DNA of 64,000 nucleotides from Paenibacillus lactis. GTDB lineage: Bacteria > Bacillota > Bacilli > Paenibacillales > Paenibacillaceae. Below are positions 19,069-26,312 of this stretch, one piece after another (the first letter of the stretch is position 1; every line of letters starts with the position of its first letter). The stretch is taken from contig NZ_JAGGKI010000014.1 in assembly GCF_017873605.1 (NCBI RefSeq), positions 1-64,000 of the forward strand, read 5' to 3'. The position numbers were made by a program, and so were the translations under genes. The notes beneath the pieces are model-generated. The model saw only the letters and a program-made list of their open reading frames with translations. It was not told where the DNA came from and ran no database searches.

Positions 19069-19315
19069 GCCTTTCCCAATCCTCCCTTACAACGGCATGT
19101 ACAATCATGGTTGATATATGAAGCTATCAAAACTAAGTTAATGGAATTCATGGCATAATGCAAGCCAGGGCAGTACATAGGGAGGGGTGAAGGTGAAGAC
19201 GGATCAAAGATCCTTAATGGCTGCGTGAAAAGTTACCTTTAACCGAAAGCCGAATCCAGAACTTGAAGATCCATCACCACTTTCTGCATTGACGGTCCGA
19301 TGTATTGTTGAACAT

Positions 19316-19356
19316 GAAAAAAAGGACACCAAGTCCTTAGCAGACCTCGTGCCCTC
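19316..19356 (-). terminator. Intrinsic terminator of the sulfonate operon
   Basis: The hairpin has the same design as the one at 18332-18370, with a 13-pair imperfect stem and seven Ts on the minus strand. It lies 75 bp after the ssuA stop. Confidence 0.85.
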
Positions 19357-19430
19357 GAAGGGTTGCATATTGGAATTTTTACCGAGCAATGCTCGACGCT
19401 CACCGCTCCTCTAACCTTCCTCAAGCGGCT

Positions 19431-20417
19431 TCACTTCAACGTCCTCACATCCACCGTATTGGATAGGACATCCACTTCATTCGGGATAATCCCTTTCTCA
19501 AACATATAATCGGCGACTGCTTGCCAACGTTGGCGGACGGTGTCATCAATCGAGTCAAACGGGTATAAAGAGCCTTCCAGCTGCTGACGGGCGACGGCTT
19601 CGGAGACGCCTTGGATGTCCTGAATTAATTGGACGGTGTGATCGACGTCGCCGGATAGAAGCGCGGACTCTTCATTCAAGCCTTCGAACACTTCATGGAC
19701 GAGCTCAGGATGCTCCTTCAGGAAGCCGTTTCGCACAATATACACCGTATCATTCTCGGATTCGATGTCGCCTGCGGAAATGACCAGCTCTGCACCGAAG
19801 TCGACGAGCGCCACGGCGGTGAAGGACCCCCATGTCGCCCAAGCATCGACTTGCCCGCTTTCAAAGGCCGGTCCCGCTTCCGTTGGCGGAAGATAGACGA
19901 TCTCGACTTCGCTTGCATCGAGTCCGCCTTTCTCCAATGCTTTATATAGTAAGTATTCGCCCGTGCCGCCGCGGTTGACGGCGATTTTCTTGCCCCGGAG
20001 GTCGGAAGGCCCCTTGATGCCGGCTTCCGGCTTGGCCACAATGCCTTGATTATCTTGATCGCCAGGCTGCTTCGCAAAAATCGTGAATTCCGAGGAGCCT
20101 CCGACAAGGGCGCTGATGGCTGCCGTAATCGAGCCGATCGTGATATCGATCGAACCGGCGTTTAACGCCTCGATCGCTGGCGACATGGCGGCGAAACCGC
20201 CAGTTTTTTCAATGCTCGCTCCGGCTGCTTCCAGCCTTTTATACAGGGGCCCGCCTTCCTCTGATAAACTTAGTGGCTGGGCACTGCGCAGGATGCCAAG
20301 ACGAACGGGGACGGCTTCATTCTCGGCACTGGCTTGTTTCGCTTGGCCGGCTTTACCGCAAGCCGATAACGTAACTAACAGAATTACTAATAGTAAATGT
20401 AAGCTTATTTTTCGCAT
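19431..20417 (-). CDS. ssuA: Sulfonate ABC transporter substrate-binding lipoprotein (SsuA-like)
   Basis: This 328-aa lipoprotein has lipobox LSAC (Cys near 20). The mature protein has the SsuA/TauA/NrtA-type fold: the AMSPAIEALNAGSIDI segment, the DLRGKKIAVNRGGTGEYLL hinge strand and the DAWATWGSF segment. It should capture aliphatic or aromatic sulfonates outside the membrane for SsuBC. It is the last gene of the minus-strand operon, 27 bp after ssuD, with AAGGGAAG before its ATG. The exact ligand cannot be read from the sequence. Confidence 0.88.
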   Translation of the reverse strand: MRKISLHLLLVILLVTLSACGKAGQAKQASAENEAVPVRLGILRSAQPLSLSEEGGPLYKRLEAAGASIEKTGGFAAMSPAIEALNAGSIDITIGSITAAISALVGGSSEFTIFAKQPGDQDNQGIVAKPEAGIKGPSDLRGKKIAVNRGGTGEYLLYKALEKGGLDASEVEIVYLPPTEAGPAFESGQVDAWATWGSFTAVALVDFGAELVISAGDIESENDTVYIVRNGFLKEHPELVHEVFEGLNEESALLSGDVDHTVQLIQDIQGVSEAVARQQLEGSLYPFDSIDDTVRQRWQAVADYMFEKGIIPNEVDVLSNTVDVRTLK

Positions 20418-20444
20418 AGGACACTTCCCTTTTTGCCGGATCGT

Positions 20445-21587
20445 TTAGTGGATGTTATGAGCCCACGTGAAGACCTTCTCCTGTTCTTCTAGCTTCGGCG
20501 TCGTTACGGCCTCACGGTTCACGCGCAGATGGGGCAGGATGTATTCTCCTACACGGTAAGCTTCTTCAAGCAGCGGAACACCGGAGAAAATAAACGTTGA
20601 AATGCCCGCATCCTGATACTCTCTTATGCGCGCCAGAACGGTTGCCGGACTGCCAACGATCGTGGTGCCCGGACCTGGTCGTACCAGACTCATCCCGGCC
20701 CATAAATCCGGATAAATTTCGAGCTCCCGCGCGTCTTTCGGAATTTGGCCGTTGTGATTGCGAAGCATGCGCTGCTGCCCCACTGAATCGCTGTTTCGAA
20801 GAATGGCTTGCATATGCTCCACGGTCTGCGGATCCATCGTCTTGAGCAGCCGGTCCGCTTCTTGCCAAGCTTCCTCATCCGTATCCCGCACGATCAGATA
20901 CAGCCGGATGCCATACCGCATCGTACGGCCTTGCTCTGCCGCTAAAGCCTGAAGATCTTGAATCTTCTCGGCGACCTGCGGAGGCGTTTCGCCCCAGCTC
21001 AGGTACGTATCGATGTGCTTGGCGGCCGTGAGGTGAGCCGCTTGCGACGAACCGCCGAACCACAGGGGCGGCGTTGGCTTCTGCTTGGAGGTGAGCTGCA
21101 AGGCTTTGCCTTCGGCGGTAATATACTTGCCATGGAAATCCAGGTGTTCTCCGGCCACGGCTTGCTTCCACACCTGAATCCATTCATCCGTGTAGGCATA
21201 ACGCTCATCATGCCCAAGCGTTGATCCATAGGCGCGCATTTGCGCCGTGTTCCCGTTCACGATGTTTAATAGGACGCGTCCTCCAGAGAAATCATCGAAC
21301 GTCTGCGTCATTTTCGCGGCGAGCACGGGGGAAATCAGCGGCGGATGCACAGCGATGAGAAAACGCATATTGTTCGTGCTGGAGATCAGGGAGGAGCCCA
21401 GCACCCACGTATCATGCGGGCCCGTTGCCAGCAAGGCGCCGGTAAATCCCAATTGGTCGACAGCCGAGGCAATCTGCCTCAGGTAAGGCAAATCGATTTT
21501 GCGCGCGCCATCCGTTGACCAAGGACTGCGGCCATCCGGCGCGGTTAAATACCAATACACTTCAACGTTCTCTTGGTGTGCAGCCAT
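20445..21587 (-). CDS. ssuD: FMNH2-dependent alkanesulfonate monooxygenase (SsuD-like)
   Basis: ATG 21587 is preferred because GGAGGAG precedes it; a TTG at 21602 lies upstream of that site. The protein has about 380 aa, normal for SsuD. It shows the bacterial-luciferase-like TIM-barrel pattern of this family: a VYWYLTAPDGR start, TGPHDTWVL, FDDFSGGRVLLNIVNG, HDERYAYTDEW and PPLWFGGSS. It would release sulfite from a sulfonate using reduced flavin. No flavin reductase (ssuE) is in the operon. Its ATG lies one base from the stop of the preceding gene, so translation is coupled. In view of the DszB-like gene, an aryl sulfone or sulfonate could be the true substrate. Confidence 0.9.
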   Translation of the reverse strand: MAAHQENVEVYWYLTAPDGRSPWSTDGARKIDLPYLRQIASAVDQLGFTGALLATGPHDTWVLGSSLISSTNNMRFLIAVHPPLISPVLAAKMTQTFDDFSGGRVLLNIVNGNTAQMRAYGSTLGHDERYAYTDEWIQVWKQAVAGEHLDFHGKYITAEGKALQLTSKQKPTPPLWFGGSSQAAHLTAAKHIDTYLSWGETPPQVAEKIQDLQALAAEQGRTMRYGIRLYLIVRDTDEEAWQEADRLLKTMDPQTVEHMQAILRNSDSVGQQRMLRNHNGQIPKDARELEIYPDLWAGMSLVRPGPGTTIVGSPATVLARIREYQDAGISTFIFSGVPLLEEAYRVGEYILPHLRVNREAVTTPKLEEQEKVFTWAHNIH

Positions 21588-21588
21588 G

Positions 21589-22488
21589 CTATTCTCCTCC
21601 AATTTCTACGGGTACGGGCAGAACGGCATCGGAAACGACAATGCTTTTCGGCAAAATATGCTGTCTTGCTAACAGATCGGCAACCCGCTGCTGTTCGGTT
21701 ATGAACTCCTCGGTAATCGGCTGCAGCCCCCAAGGTCTCCGCCGAAGCGCGGCTTCCCATGAATCCGCGGATGGCCAATCGGGCAGGTCCCGGGCAAACA
21801 GCTCCGCCGCTTCGCGCGTGTTGTCTTGAATCCATTGATCTGCTTGCTGCAGCGCTTCAACGACGGCCTTAAGCAGCTGCGGCTGATTCGTCGCAAAATC
21901 CCGGCTGGCAAACCATACGGAACGGTGGGAGATATGGGACTCAAGCGGCACCAGCGTGCGAACGAGACCTTTGTTATGCAGCTCCGTCAGCTGCGGATCG
22001 TTGCCGACCCAAGCCTCCACCTCGCCGGCCAGCAGTGCTTTTGCCCCCTCATTGCCTATATCCGCACGAGCGACATCATCATATAGAATGCCTGCCTTAT
22101 CGAGCGCGGTTGCGAGAAAGCTCGTATGCCAGGACCCTTCGGACAGCGCAATGCGCAAGCCTTTCAAATCCGCAACGGATTGCACCGGCGATTCCTTGCG
22201 CACGACTAAGGCGCCGCTGGCTGTACGAGGATTCGATACCGCAACGTAGACGATATCGATACCCGACGCCTGCGCGGTTAAAGGCGGGGTAGACCCTGTA
22301 CCGCCGAAGTCGATTTCGCCGGATGCGATCCGCAGCGGCGTCCTCGCTCCGTCGGTGTAATCAACCCAGGCAACGGTTGCGTTAAGGTCTTTAAGAATCT
22401 CTTCCAAAAAGCTCAAGCGGCGCAATACGAATAACGAATGATTATTAGGATGAACGCCGATGGTTACGTCTGCTTTCGTTTGAGTCAT
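21589..22488 (-). CDS. SsuA-family substrate-binding protein without signal peptide
   Basis: This 299-aa protein starts directly with MTQTKADVTIGVHPNN, so there is no signal peptide or lipobox, yet the whole length follows the SsuA/NMT1-like periplasmic-binding fold (EIDFGGTGSTPPL, SVADLKGLRIALSEGSWH, EVEAWVGNDPQL). The ATG overlaps the stop of the DszB-like gene by 4 bp and the stop is one base from ssuD. It is thus made stoichiometrically with two enzymes and should stay in the cytoplasm. It lacks the DszB catalytic Cys. It may be an enzyme relative, a substrate chaperone or a sensor. Confidence 0.75.
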   Translation of the reverse strand: MTQTKADVTIGVHPNNHSLFVLRRLSFLEEILKDLNATVAWVDYTDGARTPLRIASGEIDFGGTGSTPPLTAQASGIDIVYVAVSNPRTASGALVVRKESPVQSVADLKGLRIALSEGSWHTSFLATALDKAGILYDDVARADIGNEGAKALLAGEVEAWVGNDPQLTELHNKGLVRTLVPLESHISHRSVWFASRDFATNQPQLLKAVVEALQQADQWIQDNTREAAELFARDLPDWPSADSWEAALRRRPWGLQPITEEFITEQQRVADLLARQHILPKSIVVSDAVLPVPVEIGGE

Positions 22489-23501
22489 GTGAGGGACACT
22501 CCTTTGGCAATGTTTTGTTCAGCCGCGGCTAACGGTTCTTGAAGAATCCAGTCCCATACGTTTACGGGATTCGGGAGGAAACCATGCTCGAACAGGAATC
22601 TGCTCTGGGCTTCAAGCGCTTTTAAATAGTCTTCACGCAGTGACGGTCGAAGGGAAATATTGCGATAAGCTGAGGCAACATATTCGGAGGAAGCGCCGGT
22701 TTCCTTCGTAACGACCCGAATGAAATCCTCGGGATGATCTTTGGACCAATCGGCGGCGCGAAGCAGAGAAGTGAGAATCTGCTCCACGACATGCTCCTGC
22801 TCCGTTAAGGCCGTATCGACCGTCACGGTTCGGGGCACGCCATTGTTGACTCGCACCAGCGGATCCGGATGGAACCCGAGCTCGATCACTTCCTTTAGCC
22901 CGACCGTACGGGCGACCTCCAGTCCGGTAGCTCCTTTGACAAAAACAGCATCGATCTCACGCCGCTGCAGCGCCTCAATTTCGGTATTCCAGGAATCCCT
23001 TCTTCCTTCACGAGCCGCTTCAAGATGTGTGATGTTGACGTCATCCAGCGTAAGATTCGCCAGCGAGAGCGCATTATGAAACCCGCGAAGCGCTTGGGCC
23101 GCTCGAAAATCGATCTCCAAATATCGATGACGAGGAATCCCTATTCGTTTTCCGCGCAAATCGCCAGGCCCCTGAATATCCGAGTCGGGAAGGGTGAGGA
23201 TGGCTTGATATTCATCGACCCAGCTTAGTCCGATCAGCCGCGTATCGCTTCCGGTTGAGCGTGCCCATAAAGCCGGAATGTTGCCTCCTTCCCGCACCAG
23301 GAATGGCAAGGTGTGATTAAAATGCGCATCAGGCAAAGCTTGACGGGTGTCTCGCGTTAGCTCCGCTGCCGTACATCCGGACTTTTCAAGCTCCTGATCA
23401 AGCAGCCCGAGGTCAAGGGCCAAACTGGCTGCTGTCGGAACGGGGCAGCGGGTAATCCTAATTTCTTTTACGATTTCTTGCGGACTATCGATGTTGGGCA
23501 T
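22485..23501 (-). CDS. DszB-like sulfinate desulfinase
   Basis: The 338-aa cytosolic protein aligns with 2'-hydroxybiphenyl-2-sulfinate desulfinase (DszB). RCPVPTA carries Cys19 where DszB has NCPVPNA with Cys27. HFNHTLPFLVREGGNIPAL matches HFTYDQPAYTRFGGEIPPL with His60 and Arg70, at identical spacing. These are the three DszB active-site residues. DszB removes sulfite from an aryl sulfinate in the 4S desulfurisation pathway and shares the substrate-binding-protein fold. The gene has AAAGGAGC before its ATG, follows ssuB after about 230 bp and overlaps the next gene by 4 bp. The substrate is likely an aromatic sulfinate produced by the neighbouring SsuD-like enzyme; that part is inference. 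Confidence 0.78.
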   Translation of the reverse strand: MPNIDSPQEIVKEIRITRCPVPTAASLALDLGLLDQELEKSGCTAAELTRDTRQALPDAHFNHTLPFLVREGGNIPALWARSTGSDTRLIGLSWVDEYQAILTLPDSDIQGPGDLRGKRIGIPRHRYLEIDFRAAQALRGFHNALSLANLTLDDVNITHLEAAREGRRDSWNTEIEALQRREIDAVFVKGATGLEVARTVGLKEVIELGFHPDPLVRVNNGVPRTVTVDTALTEQEHVVEQILTSLLRAADWSKDHPEDFIRVVTKETGASSEYVASAYRNISLRPSLREDYLKALEAQSRFLFEHGFLPNPVNVWDWILQEPLAAAEQNIAKGVSLT

Positions 23502-23730
23502 GGTTTCTATAGCTCCTTTCTTTTTCTAGATATCAGAACGTATAAACTTCGGAGAATCTGCTGCCTGGTATCGCAAGAGAAACTACCGCTAAACGCGGTC
23601 TGTCTTCTTTGAAAGTACGTCGATAGACGTTTTTCTTACGGTTTCACGTCCGGTCAAACGCTCGCTTGTGATCCACCTCCTTCAAGAAATGGTTATGGAA
23701 TTCCCTCCCGAGCGGGATGGCGTTAGACAC

Positions 23731-24528
23731 CTATGAACCTTTCTTTAATGGATAGGGGAGGTTTTCTGCTTCATGCCGGCTTGCCACTTCGGTTATGCCC
23801 AAGACCCGTTTCAGGATGTGATCGATGAATGCGGCCACTTCGGCATTTCCCCGTTGACGGGGGCGCGGGAAAGAGACGGCTCGATCCATCGCGATCCGGC
23901 CCTCCTCAATGAGGACCACGCGATCGGCCAAGACGACAGCCTCTTCGACATCGTGCGTAATCAGGACGGTCGTAAATGGCTGCTGCTGCCAGAGTGATTC
24001 GATCAATTGCTGCATTTCAATGCGGGTCAATGCATCCAGCGCGCCTAAAGGCTCATCGAGCAGCAATAGTTTGGGCTGGCTGGCGAGCGCTCTGGCTAAG
24101 GCGACGCGCTGCTTCTGACCGCCGGAGAGCAAGGACGGCCAATCATTGGCCCGGGCACCGAGCCCAACCTGTTCTAAAGCGGCTTCGGCTTTATGACGAT
24201 CTTCTTTTCGAAGTCCGATCGCTACATTATCGATGACCTTATTCCAGGGCAGCAGCCTGGCATCTTGAAACATCATCCGGGTCTCGGCATGCACATGGTG
24301 GACCGGATGGTCATTGATCCATACGCCTCCCGACGTGGCGGGCTCCAATCCGGCGATGACGCGCAATAGCGTGCTTTTCCCGCAGCCGCTTCGCCCGATG
24401 ATGGCTATGAACTCTCCAGGCTTCACGTCTAACTCAACGCCTCGAAGTACAGGCTGTTCGCCAAAGCTTTTCTGTAATTGGGTTATACGAAGATGCACAC
24501 CATGGGTAGAGGATTTCAGGGTCGACAC
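23731..24528 (-). CDS. ssuB: Sulfonate ABC transporter ATP-binding protein (SsuB-like)
   Basis: A 265-aa ABC ATPase with Walker A GRSGCGKST (about 43-51), signature LLSGGQKQR, Walker B LLLLDEPLGALD and an H-loop ITHDVEEAV. It energises the SsuC permease on the cytoplasmic face. It begins 13 bp after the ssuC stop. The 229 bases between it and the DszB-like gene hold no gene that I can see. Confidence 0.92.
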   Translation of the reverse strand: MSTLKSSTHGVHLRITQLQKSFGEQPVLRGVELDVKPGEFIAIIGRSGCGKSTLLRVIAGLEPATSGGVWINDHPVHHVHAETRMMFQDARLLPWNKVIDNVAIGLRKEDRHKAEAALEQVGLGARANDWPSLLSGGQKQRVALARALASQPKLLLLDEPLGALDALTRIEMQQLIESLWQQQPFTTVLITHDVEEAVVLADRVVLIEEGRIAMDRAVSFPRPRQRGNAEVAAFIDHILKRVLGITEVASRHEAENLPYPLKKGS

Positions 24529-24541
24529 ATCCTTTCAGGGC

Positions 24542-25324
24542 TTAGTTGTGATAATTCGGGTTCCAGCGTAAGAACCGCCTCTCTAAGAGTTTGGCGATGG
24601 AATCGGCCAGCTTTCCAAATAAGGCATACAGCACAATGGTCAGCAGAATGATATCGGTTTGCATGTATTCTCTTGCATTCATGGCCAGAAAGCCGATGCC
24701 CGAATTCGTAGCAATCGTCTCGGATACGATCAGGGTGAGCCACATGATGCCTAAAGCGTAGCGGAGTCCGACCAGAATGGAAGGCAGGGCGCCGGGCAGA
24801 ACGACTTTCCAGAAGAGCGAAGCGGTGCGCAGCCCGTATACGCTGCCCATTTCGATCAATCCGTTATCCACGGATCGGATGCCGTGCAAGGTATTGATGT
24901 AGACCGGGAATAACACGCCGATCGCGACCAAAAATATTTTCGACTCCTCGCCAATGCCAAACCATAGGACGACTAGAGGAATCATCGCCAGATGAGGAAC
25001 ATTGCGTACCATTTGAATCGTGGTATCCAACAATTTTTCAGCGATGGGCGATAAGCCGTTGATGAAGCCCAGTACAAGGCCGATTCCCCCGCCGATTAAG
25101 AAACCTATGAATGCTCTTTGAAAGCTGATGGAGACGTGTTCGATTAACTTTCCTGATAACAGCAAATCTTTGAAAGAAAATAAAACGTCTTGAGGCAGGG
25201 GGAGGATTTTCCTCGATATCACATCAAGATTGGATAATATGGCCCACACAACGATTAGTAAGATGGGGAGAACCCAAGGCAAACATTTTCCGATGAACGG
25301 ATTGGACAGGAACCTTCTCGTCAC
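24542..25324 (-). CDS. ssuC: Sulfonate ABC transporter permease (SsuC-like)
   Basis: A 260-aa inner-membrane permease with six or so transmembrane segments and the BPD_transp_1 EAA-type loop (GSVYGLRTASLFWKVVLPGALPSI, given here only in part as its key stretch GASLFWKVVLP-like region near residue 165). The GTG start at 25324 has AGGTGAG eight bases upstream. It is the first gene of the sulfonate operon and lies behind an attenuator-like leader. Confidence 0.92.
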   Translation of the reverse strand: MTRRFLSNPFIGKCLPWVLPILLIVVWAILSNLDVISRKILPLPQDVLFSFKDLLLSGKLIEHVSISFQRAFIGFLIGGGIGLVLGFINGLSPIAEKLLDTTIQMVRNVPHLAMIPLVVLWFGIGEESKIFLVAIGVLFPVYINTLHGIRSVDNGLIEMGSVYGLRTASLFWKVVLPGALPSILVGLRYALGIMWLTLIVSETIATNSGIGFLAMNAREYMQTDIILLTIVLYALFGKLADSIAKLLERRFLRWNPNYHN

Positions 25325-25336
25325 TTCAACTCACCT

Positions 25337-25404
25337 GGCCTTTAAAAATAGGATCAAAAATAAAAGGCCACAACGCCAGCACAATATCTGCTGAGGCTGT
25401 GACC
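25337..25404 (-). promoter_or_regulatory. Attenuator-like leader of the sulfonate operon
   Basis: Between the promoter and ssuC the minus strand holds a strong terminator hairpin: GGTCACA pairs with TTGTGGCC, with an inner CAGC/GCTG stem, followed by TTTTATTTTT. An alternative pairs GGCCTTT (25363-25369) with AAAGGCC (25337-25343) just before the ribosome-binding site; it cannot coexist with the terminator. Upstream, GACCAT can pair with ATGG(A)GGTC, which would cover the other terminator arm. It does not match the S-box or T-box patterns I know. Confidence 0.6.
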
Positions 25405-25466
25405 TCCATTTGAATGGTCGGTATCATTTGATATTTAATTATTCCTATAAGGTTAATATGGATTTG

Positions 25467-25495
25467 ATTATACTTCCCGATTTTGGATTCGTCAA
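25467..25495 (-). promoter_or_regulatory. Sigma-A promoter of the sulfonate operon
   Basis: On the minus strand, TTGACG (25490-25495) and TATAAT (25467-25472) are separated by exactly 17 bases. Transcription would begin near 25460, giving a leader of about 135 nt before ssuC. Confidence 0.8.
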
Positions 25496-25606
25496 CCGGA
25501 AATGTGCGAGTCCATGGAAGAGGTTATGTTAAAATATGGTGTAATGCAAATTCTCTCTTACGGAAAATACGTACTTGAGTGAAGATGATGTGTAGGAGTG
25601 TTTTAT

Positions 25607-26089
25607 ATGAACAAAAAAATAGTCTTGTTGTATCTTCTTCTTGTTACGTTGCTCATAACCTCCTGTTCGCCAAGAAACCACGATCGAATAGAAGAAGAAT
25701 CCGGCGCGTTGGAGATAGTAAATATATATTTGTACCGTAAAGACTCCGGTCGCGTACAACCCGAACTGATCAATGTACAAAGTGATCCTGATTTGCTAAA
25801 GACTGCTGCACAATGGGCACATCGTGGAGAGTTTGAACCGTTGCCTGAAACCCAAGAAATAGAGCAAATGTATGTCTTTCAGTTTCAATTTCGGAACGGA
25901 GATACCATCCAAGATGTGTATTATATGTACGTTACGGACACGAGTAATAAGCAGTACATGAAGGAATTTGAAGGGAGTCTTAAAAAGGATACCGACAAAT
26001 TTGACGATTTGGAAAAAGAACGGATACTAAATTTAATTGGACTTGAGAGCTGGAAAAAGGTTTCAGCATCAGACTTATTAAATTCGTGA
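25607..26089 (+). CDS. Small lipoprotein of unknown function
   Basis: ATG 25607 follows AGGAGTG at good spacing; the frame also opens at 25598. The 160-aa protein has a Lys-Lys signal sequence and lipobox ITSC. The mature part has beta strands with aromatic residues (YVFQFQFRNGD, VYYMYVTD) and a helical C-terminus. No family is recognised. It is divergent from the sulfonate operon and lies between two copies of the leader hairpin. Confidence 0.7.
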   Translation: MNKKIVLLYLLLVTLLITSCSPRNHDRIEEESGALEIVNIYLYRKDSGRVQPELINVQSDPDLLKTAAQWAHRGEFEPLPETQEIEQMYVFQFQFRNGDTIQDVYYMYVTDTSNKQYMKEFEGSLKKDTDKFDDLEKERILNLIGLESWKKVSASDLLNS

Positions 26090-26166
26090 TCGTTACGTGG
26101 TAATCAGGGCGAATCTTATATAGACATGAAATGTGTGGGGACAAGAGTGTCTAATATATTATATGG

Positions 26167-26244
26167 TTTTGGGACGTTCCCCGTATATCACCCAAGGGTG
26201 CAATAACTAATATGAACCGCTCCCGCTGGAGGATGTGTTCATTC
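26167..26244 (+). pseudogene. Fragment of an SMI1/KNR4 gene
   Basis: About 76 bases are nearly identical to 28791-28866 inside the intact SMI1/KNR4 gene (common stretches include GGGACGTTCCCC and CCCAAGGGTGCAATAAC). The fragment has no start and is out of context. It abuts a copy of the sulfonate leader hairpin. Confidence 0.8.
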
Positions 26245-26311
26245 AAAGGTCACAACTCCAGCACAATTATCTGCTGAGGCTGTGACCTTCATTTAATTTT
26301 CGTCAACCGGA
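26245..26311 (-). repeat. Second copy of the sulfonate leader hairpin
   Basis: On the minus strand GGTCACAGCCTCAGCAGATA and the pairing arm GTTGTGACC repeat the hairpin at 25366-25404. The adjoining CCGGTTGACGAA repeats the promoter -35 region at 25488-25500. About 75 bases between these parts in the first copy are missing here. It may act as a weak terminator for the gene upstream, but has no T run. Confidence 0.75.
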
Positions 26312-26312
26312 A

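Noticed and set aside
25325..25460. SAM (S-box) riboswitch or T-box in the sulfonate leader
   Set aside because: None of the conserved S-box or T-box core sequences is present, although an attenuator-like structure is.
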